From positions 85,528 to 123,606 of the forward strand of contig WHTQ01000003.1 of the NCBI GenBank assembly GCA_009377645.1: a DNA stretch of 38,079 nucleotides, given 5' to 3'. Both the position numbers and the translations under genes were made by a program. Source of the stretch: Micromonosporaceae bacterium (GTDB lineage Bacteria > Actinomycetota > Actinomycetes > Mycobacteriales > Micromonosporaceae). Of the stretch, positions 1 to 8,529 are shown piece after piece. The notes under the pieces are model-generated. The model searched no databases. It had not been told where the DNA came from and saw only the letters and a program-made list of their open reading frames with translations. Position 1 is the stretch's first letter. Each line of letters opens with the position of its first letter.

Positions 1-474
1 CTCCGGCGGCAGCATCGGGCCGGCCTCGGCCAGCGCGGCCCCGGCGGCCAGCCGCGCCGCCACCGGTGCGAAGACGTCCCGGCCGTGGAAGGTCCGCGAG
101 ACCGGGTGCTGGAACCAGTCCGGGTTGGCCAGCTCGACCGCCGCGGTGGCACCCCCGAGCGCGTCGGCCGCCCACGGCAGCAGCCCGTTGTCCGGGCCCA
201 CCAGCAGCCCCTCGGGGGCCTGGACGGCCACGCCGCGTCGGGCGGTGCCGACCCCCGGGTCGACCACCGCCACGTGCACCGCGGCCGGCAGGTGCGGCAC
301 CGCCTGGGCCAGCAGCGCGGCCCCGCGCGGCACGTCCCCCGGCGCCACCTGGTGGGACACGTCGATCACCCGCACCCCCGGGGCGAGCCGGGCGATCACA
401 CCGTGGCATGCGGCGACGAAACCGTCCGACAGTCCGTAGTCCGTGGTCAGGCTGACCCACCCGTAACCCGCCAT
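1..474 (-). CDS. SAM hydrolase / DUF62 family protein, 3' part cut by window edge
   Basis: The first 158 codons are present and the frame runs open off the left edge, so the C-terminal domain is missing. The translation starts MAGYGWVSLTTDYGLSDGF and contains DVSHQVAPGDVPRGA, VHVAVVDPGVGTARRG and LLVGPDNGLL. These are the conserved N-terminal signatures of the DUF62 family (SAM hydroxide adenosyltransferases, related to SAM-dependent chlorinases and fluorinases). Most members hydrolyse S-adenosylmethionine to adenosine and methionine. The halogenase-specific C-terminal loop is not visible, so hydrolase rather than halogenase is inferred from family frequency. The ATG at 474 is preceded by AAGGTCGAAGCT, a usable ribosome site. 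The gene diverges from the glycosylase gene across about 110 bp. Confidence 0.85.
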   Translation of the reverse strand, partial: MAGYGWVSLTTDYGLSDGFVAACHGVIARLAPGVRVIDVSHQVAPGDVPRGAALLAQAVPHLPAAVHVAVVDPGVGTARRGVAVQAPEGLLVGPDNGLLPWAADALGGATAAVELANPDWFQHPVSRTFHGRDVFAPVAARLAAGAALAEAGPMLPPE

Positions 475-584
475 AGCTTCGACCTTACTGCCGGACCGGG
501 GTTCCAGGGGTTCAGCTGACGATCGTCGCCTGTTCAGGTCCCGGTTACCGAATGCCGCCCCCGGCCCGGGGCAGGATGGGTGGC

Positions 585-1379
585 ATGTCCGAGGGAGACA
601 CGGTCTTCCGCACCGCCCGTGCGCTGCACCGCGCGTTCGCCGGCCGCCGGGTCACCGCCTCGGACCTGCGAGTGCCGCAGCTGGCCACGGTCGACCTCAC
701 CGGCTGGACCGTCGCCGAGTCGGTCAGCCGGGGCAAGCACCTGCTGCTGCGGATGCATTCGCCGGACGACGACCGCGCGATGACCCTGCATTCGCATCTG
801 GGAATGGACGGCGGGTGGCGGGTGTACGCGGTCGGCGAGCGGTGGCGGGCGCGTTCCCGGCATCTGATCCGTGCGGTGGTGCGTACCGCCGACGCAGTGG
901 CGGTGGGATACCAGCTCCAGCAGGTGGCCCTGGTACCGACCGAACAGGACGGTAAGCTGGTCGCCCATCTCGGCCCGGATCTGCTCGACCCGGGCTGGGA
1001 CCCGGCGGAGGCGGTCCGCCGGCTCGCCGGCCAGCCGTCCGTTCCGGCCGGCGAGGCGCTGCGGGACCAGCGCAACCTCGCGGGAATCGGCAACGTCTAC
1101 TGCTGCGAGCTGCTGTTCCTGCGGGGCGTCTGGCCGTGGACCCCGATCGGCCGGGTCGCCGACCTGCCGGCGCTGGTCGGGCTCGCGCACCGGCTGCTGG
1201 ACGCGAACCGGGCCCGGCCGGTCCGCTCCACCACCGGTTCGCTGCGCCGCGGTGAGTCGAGCTACGTGTACGGGCGGACCGGGGCGCCCTGCCGGCGCTG
1301 CGGCACCCTGATCGAGCAGGCGGAGCAGGGCGGGCGGGTCATGTTCTGGTGCCCGGTCTGCCAGCCGCCGCCGACGTGA
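585..1379 (+). CDS. nei2: Fpg/Nei-family DNA glycosylase, Nei2-like, with Ser at position 2
   Basis: A 264-aa base-excision-repair glycosylase/AP lyase that would remove oxidised bases from DNA. It has the N-terminal catalytic region (SEGDTVFRTA), the beta-domain lysine in RGKHLLLR (K51), the helix-two-turn-helix with DQRNLAGIGNVYCCELLF, and a C-terminal zinc finger with C236, C239, C256, C259 and an arginine at about 251. Overall it looks like mycobacterial Nei2. The start is set at the ATG at 585 because the family motif begins there and an AGGATG-like ribosome site lies just upstream; an in-frame ATG at 552 would add 11 unrelated residues. In the family the mature N-terminus is Pro2, the Schiff-base nucleophile. 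Here codon 2 is tcc (Ser), while Glu3 is kept. Activity is therefore plausible but not assured. Confidence 0.9.
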   Translation: MSEGDTVFRTARALHRAFAGRRVTASDLRVPQLATVDLTGWTVAESVSRGKHLLLRMHSPDDDRAMTLHSHLGMDGGWRVYAVGERWRARSRHLIRAVVRTADAVAVGYQLQQVALVPTEQDGKLVAHLGPDLLDPGWDPAEAVRRLAGQPSVPAGEALRDQRNLAGIGNVYCCELLFLRGVWPWTPIGRVADLPALVGLAHRLLDANRARPVRSTTGSLRRGESSYVYGRTGAPCRRCGTLIEQAEQGGRVMFWCPVCQPPPT

Positions 1380-1388
1380 CGCCGCGGG

Positions 1389-2147
1389 CTACGCCCACTG
1401 GCGGCCGCGCAGCTCGGCCAGGCCGGCGGTCACCCCGCGCAGCCGCTCGGTGGCGTCGGTCAGCCCGGCCACGGCGGGGCCGGGCGGGTCACCGACCCGC
1501 GCCGACTCCGAGAGGTAGCCGGCGGCCGCGACCACAAACTGCTCGTACGCGGCGACTCCGTGCTCCAGCCGGGTGACGTGGTCGGTGTGCAGCTCCCGCA
1601 ACGCTGGCTCGGCCGGCGGTGGCGCGGCCCGCAGCGCCTGCTCCAGGCTGGCCACCCGATCGGTGAGCTCGCGCAGCTCCCGCTCCACCCCACCCGCCTC
1701 CCGGGCGGCGTCCGCCTCGGAAGCCCGCAGCTGCCCGGTCAGCTCCCGCATCGTGCGGGACGCCCGGTCCAGCCGCTCCCAGACGGGAGTGGCGGCCGAA
1801 CCTCGCAGGGCGGCCCGGATCCGCTGCCGGCGAAGGCTCTCCGCCACCTGGTAGCCGCCGGGCAGCTGAGCCAGCCGGGACAGCCACCGCTGGCCTGCCA
1901 GCGCCGGGTCCGGCGGTTCGGGCGCCGGTTCGGCCGCCAGCGAGCGGGCATCGGCGTGCCGCCACCAGGCGAGCACCACCGCCGCGCCGGCCAGCCCGGC
2001 CCAGATCGCGTCGAACGCGCCGATCCCCTGGTACGGCACCAGGACGACGGTCGCGCCGGCCAGCCCACCGGCCACGACCGTCCACCGGCGGGCCGAACCG
2101 CGCAGCCGCCGCAGTCGCCGGAAGTAGCGAGCCCGCTCGTCCAGCAT
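1389..2147 (-). CDS. pspM: Phage-shock envelope stress protein PspM
   Basis: A 252-aa membrane protein following pspA by 34 nt on the same strand, the position of PspM (Rv2743c) in Mycobacterium. Two hydrophobic segments, about residues 23-40 (WTVVAGGLAGATVVLVPY) and 48-62 (AIWAGLAGAAVVLAWW), are followed by a long charged, coiled-coil-prone region. This matches the family architecture of a membrane partner for the ClgR-PspA stress system. The ATG at 2147 follows GGGGAGGAGAGCGCAG, a strong ribosome site. The gene ends 9 bp from the convergent glycosylase gene, so the operon stops here and no PspN-like gene follows. The name rests on position and architecture more than on sharp motifs. Confidence 0.8.
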   Translation of the reverse strand: MLDERARYFRRLRRLRGSARRWTVVAGGLAGATVVLVPYQGIGAFDAIWAGLAGAAVVLAWWRHADARSLAAEPAPEPPDPALAGQRWLSRLAQLPGGYQVAESLRRQRIRAALRGSAATPVWERLDRASRTMRELTGQLRASEADAAREAGGVERELRELTDRVASLEQALRAAPPPAEPALRELHTDHVTRLEHGVAAYEQFVVAAAGYLSESARVGDPPGPAVAGLTDATERLRGVTAGLAELRGRQWA

Positions 2148-2181
2148 CTGCGCTCTCCTCCCCGATCGGCCCGCGGCTGGG

Positions 2182-3111
2182 TCAGGTCGCGGCGGCCGCG
2201 TCGCCGCTGTTCTTGCCGGCGCTGTTCTTGCTGGCGCTGTTCTTGCCCGGGTTCTTGCCGCCCTCCTTGGCCAGGCTGGCCCGGATCTCGTCCAGCCTGG
2301 ACACCGTGGCGTCGCCGCTGCCGGCCTGCTCCTGGTCGGCCGGCTCGCCGGACTCGACCGCCGGCCGCTCCGCCCCGGCGGTCAGCTGCTCCCCGAACAT
2401 GCTGGCGCGGATCTGGCCCAGCCGGGACTGCCCGGCCATGTCGAGTGTGGTCCGCTGAACCTCGATCATGCGCCCCTCGACCGTGTCCGAGGCCAGCTCG
2501 GCGCGGCCCATCGCGGTCGCGTACCGCTGCTCGATCTTGTCCCGCACCTCGTCCAGCGACGGGGTGTTCCCGGGGGCGGCCAGGGCCGACATGGACTCCA
2601 GCGAGCTGGCCACGGTCTCCTGCATCCGCGCCTGCTCGAGCTGGCTGAGCAGCTTGGTGCGCTCGGCGAGCTTCTCCTCCAGCAGCATCTTGTTGTTCTC
2701 GACCGCCTTGCGCGCCTGCTGGGCGGCGCTCAGCGCCTGGTCGTGCAGGCTCTTGAGATCCTCCACCGCCTGCTCGGAGGTGACCAGCTGAGTGGCTGCC
2801 GACTGCGCGGCCTTCTCGTACTCCTGGGCCTTCTGCTCGTCCCCCTCAGCCCGCTCCCGGTCGGCCAGCACCAGCCCCTGCCGGGCCATCCCCTGCCACT
2901 TCTCCACTTCGGTCATGTGCCGGGACAGCCGCATCTCCAGCTGGCGCTGGTTGCCGATCACCGCGGCGGCCTGCTTCACCAGCGTCTGGTGCTGGACCTT
3001 CGCCTCGTCGATCGCCTGCTGGATCTGCACCTTCGGATCGGCGTACTCGTCGATCTTGGCGCCGAACAGGGCCATCAGATATCTCCAGCCCTTGACGAAC
3101 GGGTTCGCCAT
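2182..3111 (-). CDS. pspA: PspA/IM30 family membrane-stress protein
   Basis: A 309-aa PspA/Vipp1 (ESCRT-III superfamily) protein. The N-terminal amphipathic stretch ([20 protein letters not shown]) would bind stressed membrane. An almost continuous coiled coil of about residues 25-190 follows, with the typical [14 protein letters not shown] segment. The C-terminus carries an actinobacterial extension with two similar RLGQIRAS / RLDEIRAS motifs and a short Lys-Asn-Ser repeat tail encoded by a 15-nt tandem repeat at about 2207-2262. Such proteins oligomerise at the cytoplasmic membrane to counter leakage. The ATG at 3111 has AGAGAGGACC upstream. The 206-bp gap to clgR contains a TATGGT element (minus strand, 3253-3258) resembling a -10 box, with no clear -35, so an internal promoter is possible. 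Confidence 0.93.
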   Translation of the reverse strand: MANPFVKGWRYLMALFGAKIDEYADPKVQIQQAIDEAKVQHQTLVKQAAAVIGNQRQLEMRLSRHMTEVEKWQGMARQGLVLADRERAEGDEQKAQEYEKAAQSAATQLVTSEQAVEDLKSLHDQALSAAQQARKAVENNKMLLEEKLAERTKLLSQLEQARMQETVASSLESMSALAAPGNTPSLDEVRDKIEQRYATAMGRAELASDTVEGRMIEVQRTTLDMAGQSRLGQIRASMFGEQLTAGAERPAVESGEPADQEQAGSGDATVSRLDEIRASLAKEGGKNPGKNSASKNSAGKNSGDAAAAT

Positions 3112-3317
3112 CTTCGCGGTCCTCTCTCCGGGGTAGCGGCCGGGCGGTCAGCCGGGTCGTCAGGCTCCATGGTCTCAGGTGGAGCCGAGCCCCGTCACGC
3201 CTCGATGGGACCACCCGCCCACGCACCGGCGCTCGACGCGGCCGTAGCCCCGACCATACTCTGTGCCGGACAACCGGCCGCGCCCGATCGCCCGGACTCG
3301 GCGTGCCGCGCGCCGGC

Positions 3318-3854
3318 TCAGCGGCGAGTGACCGACTGGTCCGGCCGCCGGGTGCGCACCGCGTGCAGGATGGTGCGCAGCGGGCCGTCCCGACGGACCG
3401 ACACCGAAACCTGCCCGTCCGTGAGGCTCCGCTGCGCCGCGTCCGGCTCGGCCGGTGCGAGCCCCGCCGGGGCAGGGGCAGCCAGGGCCGCCGGGGTGGG
3501 CGGGCCGGTCCGGGCGTGCGGCACCTCGCCGCCCACCGGCGCGACCGGGCTGCCAGCCAGCGCGCCCTCCGACAGCTGGCGGTCGCCGAGCGGGGCCTCG
3601 ACCAGCACGCCGTCGGCCCGCTCGGTCCGGGCCAGTGAGTCGCTCGCCTCCCGCAGCAGCTCCGAGAGCTGGGAGCCGAGCGCCTCGCAGATCGAGGCCA
3701 GCAACTCGCTGGAGGCCTCCTTCTGCCCGCGCTCGATCTCGGACAGGTAGCCCAGTGACACGTTCGCCGCGGTGGACACCTCCCGCAAGGTCCGGCGCTG
3801 GCCCTGCCGGCGGGCGCGCAGGGCGTCCCCGATCACTCGACGAAGCAGCGCCAC
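3318..3854 (-). CDS. clgR: XRE-family regulator ClgR
   Basis: A 178-aa regulator with an N-terminal XRE/Cro helix-turn-helix at about residues 20-75 ([20 protein letters not shown], then [18 protein letters not shown]). This is the ClgR signature found in actinobacteria, where ClgR activates clp protease genes and the psp operon under envelope or protein stress. The C-terminal half is Pro/Ala-rich and poorly conserved. The GTG start at 3854 is preceded by GGAGGAGGTGCC. Gene order cinA-clgR-pspA-pspM matches the mycobacterial locus. I did not find a convincing ClgR operator by eye in front of clgR or pspA, so autoregulation is known for the family rather than seen here. Confidence 0.9.
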   Translation of the reverse strand: MALLRRVIGDALRARRQGQRRTLREVSTAANVSLGYLSEIERGQKEASSELLASICEALGSQLSELLREASDSLARTERADGVLVEAPLGDRQLSEGALAGSPVAPVGGEVPHARTGPPTPAALAAPAPAGLAPAEPDAAQRSLTDGQVSVSVRRDGPLRTILHAVRTRRPDQSVTRR

Positions 3855-3949
3855 GGCACCTCCTCCGGCTCGACCCTACGGACCCGTGTCTCCGCCCGCA
3901 ACGGTACCCGGTGCCGGGGCCGACGACACCAGGGGCCGACCCAGGGTCC

Positions 3950-3971
3950 GGGGTGTCCCCGGACACGCCCC
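3950..3971 (-). terminator. Hairpin between cinA and clgR
   Basis: GGGGTGTC and GACACGCCCC form a short GC-rich stem with a single bulged G, 9 nt beyond the cinA stop on the minus strand. There is no U-tract, as is usual in high-GC actinobacteria. It may end or attenuate the rimO-pgsA-cinA transcript before clgR. Stem strength was judged by eye. Confidence 0.4.
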
Positions 3972-3979
3972 GATCCGCG

Positions 3980-4522
3980 CTAGGCCGGCCCTGAGCGGGT
4001 CGTGAGTGTCGTGAGCAGCGCCACCGCGGCGGTGACGGCGGCGGCGCGGACCGCCGCCCGGTCCCCGGGTGCGGTCAATGGCCGGACCAGCGCCCCGCCC
4101 GGGCCGGCCGCCGCCACGTACGCCGTCCCGACCGCCACCCCGTGCTGCGGGTCCGGGCCGGCCACCCCGGTGGTCGCCAGGCCCCAGTCGGCCCGGCAGC
4201 GGGTCCGGGCGCCCTCGGCCAGCGCGAGCGCGACGTCCGGGTCCACCGGGCCGCGCTCGGCCAGCAGCTCCGCCGGCACGCCGGCCAGCGACTCCTTCAG
4301 GTCCGTGGCGTAGACCACCAGCCCGCCCCGGAACACCGCGCTGGCCCCGGGCACGTCCACGATCGCCGCCGCCAGCAGCCCACCGGTCAGCGACTCGGCG
4401 ACCGCCAGCGTCTCCCCCCGCGCGGCCAGCCGCCGCAGCAGCTCGGCCGCCGCCCCGCCGGCGTCCGGGCCAGCGGCGCCCGCCCCACTGCCGCCCGGGC
4501 AGCTGGTCGCCGGGCCGGTCAC
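3980..4522 (-). CDS. cinA: CinA C-terminal domain protein (NMN amidohydrolase PncC-like)
   Basis: A 180-aa stand-alone CinA C-terminal domain. It has ETLAVAESLTGGLLAAAIVDVPGAS near the middle of the N-terminal half, the GGLVVYATDLK segment, LAEGARTRCRADWGLATTGVAGP and VGTAYVA. All are typical of nicotinamide-nucleotide amidohydrolases that deamidate NMN to NaMN for NAD salvage. The GTG at 4522 shares GTGA with the pgsA stop (TGA at 4519-4521), so translation is probably coupled; this sets the start although the frame stays open further upstream. The first 25 or so residues (GPATSCPGGSGAGAAG) are a low-complexity lead-in. In many actinobacteria this gene lies between pgsA and clgR, as here. 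Confidence 0.9.
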   Translation of the reverse strand: MTGPATSCPGGSGAGAAGPDAGGAAAELLRRLAARGETLAVAESLTGGLLAAAIVDVPGASAVFRGGLVVYATDLKESLAGVPAELLAERGPVDPDVALALAEGARTRCRADWGLATTGVAGPDPQHGVAVGTAYVAAAGPGGALVRPLTAPGDRAAVRAAAVTAAVALLTTLTTRSGPA

Positions 4523-5097
4523 GACGCGCGGGCGGGTCGGCGCAGCCGCAGCGCCCGGGCCGCGTAGTCCGCCCCGGTCGCCACGGTGACCACCAACGCG
4601 ACCCCCATCAGCCACGGGCCGAGCCGGTCCAGCGGCGCCGGGAACGGGAACAGATACCAGCTGATCGCGGCGATCTGCAGCCCAGTCTTGGCCTTCCCGC
4701 CGCGGCTGGCCGCGATCACCCCGCGCCGGATCACCCAGAACCGTAGCCCGGTCACGCCCAGCTCCCGGACCAGGATCACCCCGGTGACCCACCACGGCAG
4801 CACACCGTACCCGGACAGCAGCACCAGCGCCGTCCCGATCAACGCCTTGTCGGCGATCGGGTCGGCCACCTTCCCGAACGTGGTGACCAGACCGTAGCGC
4901 CGGGCGATCCAGCCGTCCACGAAGTCGGTCAGCGACGCCACCAGGAAGACCAGCACGGCCGCCACCCGCCAGCCGGGCGCAGTCATGTCCGACCCGATGG
5001 CGAACGCCACGAACACCGGGATCAGCGCCAGCCGCGCCGCGGTCAGCGCATTGGCGGCGTTGGCCAGTGGCGCCCGCCGCGGTACCGACCGGCTCAC
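4519..5097 (-). CDS. pgsA: CDP-diacylglycerol-glycerol-3-phosphate 3-phosphatidyltransferase
   Basis: A 192-aa integral membrane enzyme of the CDP-alcohol phosphatidyltransferase family. It transfers a phosphatidyl group from CDP-diacylglycerol to glycerol 3-phosphate, the committed step to phosphatidylglycerol and cardiolipin. The active-site signature D-x2-D-G-x2-A-R-x8-G-x3-D-x3-D is complete: D58, D61, G62, A65, R66, G75, D79, D83. About five or six hydrophobic segments surround it. The GTG at 5097 overlaps the rimO stop by four bases (GTGA) and the gene's own stop overlaps cinA in the same way, so rimO, pgsA and cinA look translationally coupled. In-frame codons continue upstream into the rimO region and were excluded because of the overlap and family length. 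Confidence 0.93.
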   Translation of the reverse strand: MSRSVPRRAPLANAANALTAARLALIPVFVAFAIGSDMTAPGWRVAAVLVFLVASLTDFVDGWIARRYGLVTTFGKVADPIADKALIGTALVLLSGYGVLPWWVTGVILVRELGVTGLRFWVIRRGVIAASRGGKAKTGLQIAAISWYLFPFPAPLDRLGPWLMGVALVVTVATGADYAARALRLRRPARAS

Positions 5098-6548
5098 GGC
5101 CCGGCCACGGGCACGGCCGGTACGGCCGGTACGGCGGGTCCGGCCGGTACGGCCACCAGGTCCACCCCGTCGGTGCCGGTGACGGTCGCCTGGACCAGGT
5201 CTCCCGGGCGCAGCTGGGCGGCCACCGGCCCGGCCAGAGTGGTGGACCCGTCCACCTCCGGCGCCTGGTGGGCGGCCCGGCCCTCGACCACCCCGTCGAC
5301 CACCGAGTCGACCAGCACCTCCACCACCGAGCCGACCCGCTCGGCGGCCCGCTGGGCGGCCAGCTCGTCGGCCAGCCCGAGCAGCTTCTGGTACCGCCGC
5401 CGGACCGTCGCCGCCGGCACCTTGCCGGGCAGCCCGGCCGCCTCCGTACCGTCCTCGTCGCTGTAGCCGAACACCCCGATCGCGTCCAGCCGCGCCGCCG
5501 CCAGGAACCGCACCAGCTCGGCCACGTCGCCGCGGGTCTCGCCCGGGAAGCCGACGATCACGTTGCTGCGGGCGCCGGCGTCCGGTGCCAGCCCCCGGAT
5601 CCCGGCCAGCAGGTCCAGGAACCGCTGCCGGGAGCCGAACCGGCGCATCCGCCGCAGCACCGGCTCGCTGGCGTGCTGGAACGACAGGTCGTAGTAGGGC
5701 GCCACCCCGGCGGTGGTGGCGATCGCCTCCACCAGCCCGGGCCGCAGCTCGGCCGGCTGCAGGTAGCTGACCCGCACCCGGACGATCCGATCGACCGCCG
5801 CCAGCTGCGGCAGCAACTTCTCCAGCGCTCGCGGGTCGCCCAGGTCCTTGCCGTAGGAGGTGGAGTTCTCGCTGACCAGCACCAGCTCCCGGACCCCGTT
5901 GCCGGCCAGCCACTGCGCCTCGGCCAGCAGCTCGTCCGGAGTACGCGAGACGAACGCGCCGCGGAAAGTCGGGATCGCGCAGAACGTGCACCGGCGGTCG
6001 CAGCCGCTGGCCAGCTTGAGCGGAGCGACCGGGCCGGAGTCCAGCCGGCGGCGCAGCACCGGCCGCAGATGTGCCGGGGTCGCCGCATCGACCGTCAACC
6101 CGGCTCCGCCGCTGCCGCCGCCGTGCCGCTGCGCGGGCGCCATTGGCAGTAGCGTCCGACGGTCCCGCGGCACGTGCGGGTCGGGGCGCTCGCCGGCCAG
6201 CACCGAGGCGAGCCGGGCCGAGATGTCCGGGTAGTCGTCGAAGCTGAGCACCGCCGCCGCCTCCGGCAGCTGGCTGGCCAGCTCCCGCCCGTACCGCTCG
6301 GCCAGGCAGCCGGCCGCCACCACCGGCGCTCCGGTGTCCGCGGCGGCCAGCAGGGTGTCGATCGAGTCCTGCTTCGCCTCGGCCACGAACCCGCAGGTGT
6401 TGACCAGCACCACGTCGGCACCCTGGGCGTCGGTGGTGACCCGCCAGCCGTCACCCGCGAGCCGGCCGGCCAGCTCCTCCGAGTCGACCTCATTGCGGGC
6501 GCAGCCGAGCGTCACCAGCGCGACGTTGCGTGGGGCAGCTCCGGACAC
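5094..6548 (-). CDS. rimO: Ribosomal protein S12 methylthiotransferase RimO
   Basis: A 484-aa radical-SAM enzyme that methylthiolates an aspartate of ribosomal protein S12. The N-terminal UPF0004 domain supplies three cluster cysteines (C16 in [13 protein letters not shown]52 in VNTCGF, C81 in [10 protein letters not shown]). The radical-SAM CxxxCxxC is C183-C187-C190 ([17 protein letters not shown]). A TRAM domain lies at about 420-475. A Gly/Arg-rich insertion of about 40 residues separates the first two domains. The C-terminus ends in a Val-Pro-Ala repeat encoded by a GGTACGGCC-type microrepeat at about 5110-5155. The GTG at 6548 is chosen because the family begins with a few residues before NVALVTLGC; its ribosome site is weak. 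First gene of the rimO-pgsA-cinA set. Confidence 0.93.
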   Translation of the reverse strand: MSGAAPRNVALVTLGCARNEVDSEELAGRLAGDGWRVTTDAQGADVVLVNTCGFVAEAKQDSIDTLLAAADTGAPVVAAGCLAERYGRELASQLPEAAAVLSFDDYPDISARLASVLAGERPDPHVPRDRRTLLPMAPAQRHGGGSGGAGLTVDAATPAHLRPVLRRRLDSGPVAPLKLASGCDRRCTFCAIPTFRGAFVSRTPDELLAEAQWLAGNGVRELVLVSENSTSYGKDLGDPRALEKLLPQLAAVDRIVRVRVSYLQPAELRPGLVEAIATTAGVAPYYDLSFQHASEPVLRRMRRFGSRQRFLDLLAGIRGLAPDAGARSNVIVGFPGETRGDVAELVRFLAAARLDAIGVFGYSDEDGTEAAGLPGKVPAATVRRRYQKLLGLADELAAQRAAERVGSVVEVLVDSVVDGVVEGRAAHQAPEVDGSTTLAGPVAAQLRPGDLVQATVTGTDGVDLVAVPAGPAVPAVPAVPVAGP

Positions 6549-6622
6549 CCACCGAGGGTACCGGGCAGCGTCCGGCCGCCCGAAGGGCGATCGACGCCGG
6601 CCGGGGACCAGGGTCCGGGGCG

Positions 6623-6811
6623 GTCGAGGTGGAGTTCGAAGGGGTCGCACTCAGCCCGTGGGGCCAGGAGGTGATCGGGTTCACCGCCCGAACCGAGATC
6701 GATCGGGAGGATTTCGACATCACCTGGAACCGGGCGGTGGAGACCGGCGGCGTTATGGTCGGCAAGCGGGTCACCATTGAGATCGAGGCCGAGGCGATCC
6801 GCCAGCCCTGA
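6623..6811 (+). pseudogene. YceI-family remnant (C-terminal third only)
   Basis: The open stretch reads [20 protein letters not shown], then TARTEIDREDFDITWNRAVE and TGGVMVGKRVTIEIEAEAIR before a TGA. This matches the C-terminal about 60 residues of YceI lipid-binding proteins, with the DPWG, TEI-R-DFG-TWN and ETGG-VG-KV-IE-E landmarks. The roughly 120 N-terminal residues are absent: upstream sequence runs straight into the divergent rimO gene. No good ribosome site precedes the in-frame GTG at 6629. I read it as a 5'-truncated gene. The well-kept protein sequence suggests recent decay, or that the fragment is still expressed. Confidence 0.75.
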
Positions 6812-6860
6812 CCCGGTCGCAGCCGCCACCTGCTGGCCTGTGCTGGCGTGGGCGTTGGGA

Positions 6861-8513
6861 TCAGGTGGTGACATCGCGCAGGGTGTCGGCGAGGGTGGCC
6901 AGGCCGACCGGGCCGAGCGCCAGGGCGGCCGCGTGCCACCGCTTCCGGTCGAAGCCGGCGCCGAGCCGCTGCTTGGCCTCGTCCCGGGCGGCCAGCCAGG
7001 CCCGCTCCCCCAGCTTGTACGAGGTGGCCTGGCCCGGCCAGCCGCAGTAGCGCACCACCTCTGGGTGCAGCCGGTGGGCCGCGATCCGGCCCCGGTCCCG
7101 CAGCACCTCGGTGGCGGTCTGGAAGCTCCACCGGGGACTATGCCGGTCCGCCTCTTCGGCCGGGATCGGCCGGTCCAGGTGCACCCCGATGTCGATCACC
7201 ACCCGGGCGGCCCGCATCGCCGACGCCTTCAGCATGCCCAACCGGGACCCCGGCGTGGTGTGCCAGCCCAGCTCGTCGGCCAGCCGCTCCGCGTACAGCG
7301 CCCATCCTTCGCTGTGCCCGCTCACCCGGGACATCCGGGCGAACCGGGACAGCTGCTCCCCGTCCACCAGCAGCTGGCCGAGCTGCAGGTGGTGGCCGGG
7401 CACCCCCTCGTGGAAGACCGTGGTCAGCTCGGACCACATCGCGAACCAGTCCCGGCCGGCCACCGGCCACCAGGTGCGGCCGGGGCGCCGCAGATCCTCG
7501 CTCGGCGCGGTGTAGTACGCCGACCCCGCCGACGAGCCGTCCAGAGTCACCACGTCGACCGTCCGCAGTGGTCCCGGGATGTCGAAGTGGACCCCGTCCA
7601 GCGCGGCGATCGCCTGGTCGTGCCGATCCTGCAGCCAGCCCCGGTAGGCGTCCACCCCTCCCAGCAGGTCGGTCTCGTTCAGGTGGACGACCGCCTCGTC
7701 GATGCTGGCGCCGGGCAGCACCCGCTCCGCCTCGGCCGCCATCTCCCGCTCCAGCCGACGCAGCTCCGCCCAGCCCCACGCGTACGCGTCGGCCAGGTCG
7801 ATCTCGGCGCCCAGCGCCAGCCGGCTGGCCACCGCGTACCGCTCCGCCCCCACCCCGTCCGCCTCGGCCGCCCGCGGCGCGTAGTCATCGGCCAGCCAGC
7901 GGGCGGTCTCCGCGTACCCGGCGTGGGCGGCGGCCGCGGCGGCGGCCAGCTCGCCACGCAGCGGCCCGTCGCCGTACCGGTCCACCACCGGCTGGAAGCT
8001 GGCGTCGTCCGCGTACCGCTGGGCCTGCTTGGCCGCCTCCACCGCCTGCCGCCGGGCGGCCAGCAGCCCGCGGCCGGCGCCGACCTCCAGCGAGCTCCGA
8101 GCGCCGGTCAGCATCTGGGGCACCGCCGCGATCCGCGCGGCCACCGCCCGCCACTGGTCGTCGTGCTCGCCGGTCGGCATCAGGTCCACGACGTCTCGCA
8201 GCCTGCTGAGCAGCCCGAACGGCGCCCGCAGCGACCGCAGCGGCTCCCCGAGCTCGTGCCAGGCCAGACTCGCCTCGAGCCGCTCCCGCAGGTGGTCGGC
8301 GGCGAGCCGGTCGGCGGCGCCGGTCGGGGTCAGGCCGGCCAGCCGGCGCAGCGTGTCCCGGTCCAGCTCGGCCCGGGCCGCGTGCCCGTCCGGGCTGTAG
8401 TCGGTGCCGGGCGCGAAGTGTCCGGCCACCCCTCGGTAGGTGGCCGAGACCGGGTCGAGCTCGCAGGAACGCTGCACATGCTGGTCGCACAGGGCGAAGA
8501 TCGGGGTCGGCAT
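6861..8513 (-). CDS. DUF885 family zinc-peptidase-like protein
   Basis: A 550-aa protein of the DUF885 family, related to M32/M3-type metallopeptidases. The key motif is FHEGVPGHHLQLGQLL at about residues 365-380, an HExxPGHH zinc-site variant. Downstream family blocks GHSEGWALYAERLADELGW and PGQATSYKLGERAWLAARDE are present. No signal peptide is evident, so it is probably cytoplasmic; substrates of the family are poorly known. It begins (ATG at 8513) 16 nt after the ftsK stop on the same strand and is probably in that transcript. Length is normal for the family. Peptidase activity is a family-level inference. Confidence 0.87.
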   Translation of the reverse strand: MPTPIFALCDQHVQRSCELDPVSATYRGVAGHFAPGTDYSPDGHAARAELDRDTLRRLAGLTPTGAADRLAADHLRERLEASLAWHELGEPLRSLRAPFGLLSRLRDVVDLMPTGEHDDQWRAVAARIAAVPQMLTGARSSLEVGAGRGLLAARRQAVEAAKQAQRYADDASFQPVVDRYGDGPLRGELAAAAAAAHAGYAETARWLADDYAPRAAEADGVGAERYAVASRLALGAEIDLADAYAWGWAELRRLEREMAAEAERVLPGASIDEAVVHLNETDLLGGVDAYRGWLQDRHDQAIAALDGVHFDIPGPLRTVDVVTLDGSSAGSAYYTAPSEDLRRPGRTWWPVAGRDWFAMWSELTTVFHEGVPGHHLQLGQLLVDGEQLSRFARMSRVSGHSEGWALYAERLADELGWHTTPGSRLGMLKASAMRAARVVIDIGVHLDRPIPAEEADRHSPRWSFQTATEVLRDRGRIAAHRLHPEVVRYCGWPGQATSYKLGERAWLAARDEAKQRLGAGFDRKRWHAAALALGPVGLATLADTLRDVTT

Positions 8514-8529
8514 GGCGCCACCCTAACGG

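Noticed and set aside
1-474. SAM-dependent chlorinase/fluorinase rather than hydrolase
   Set aside because: The diagnostic C-terminal region lies outside the window, and most family members are hydrolases; only the general family can be supported.
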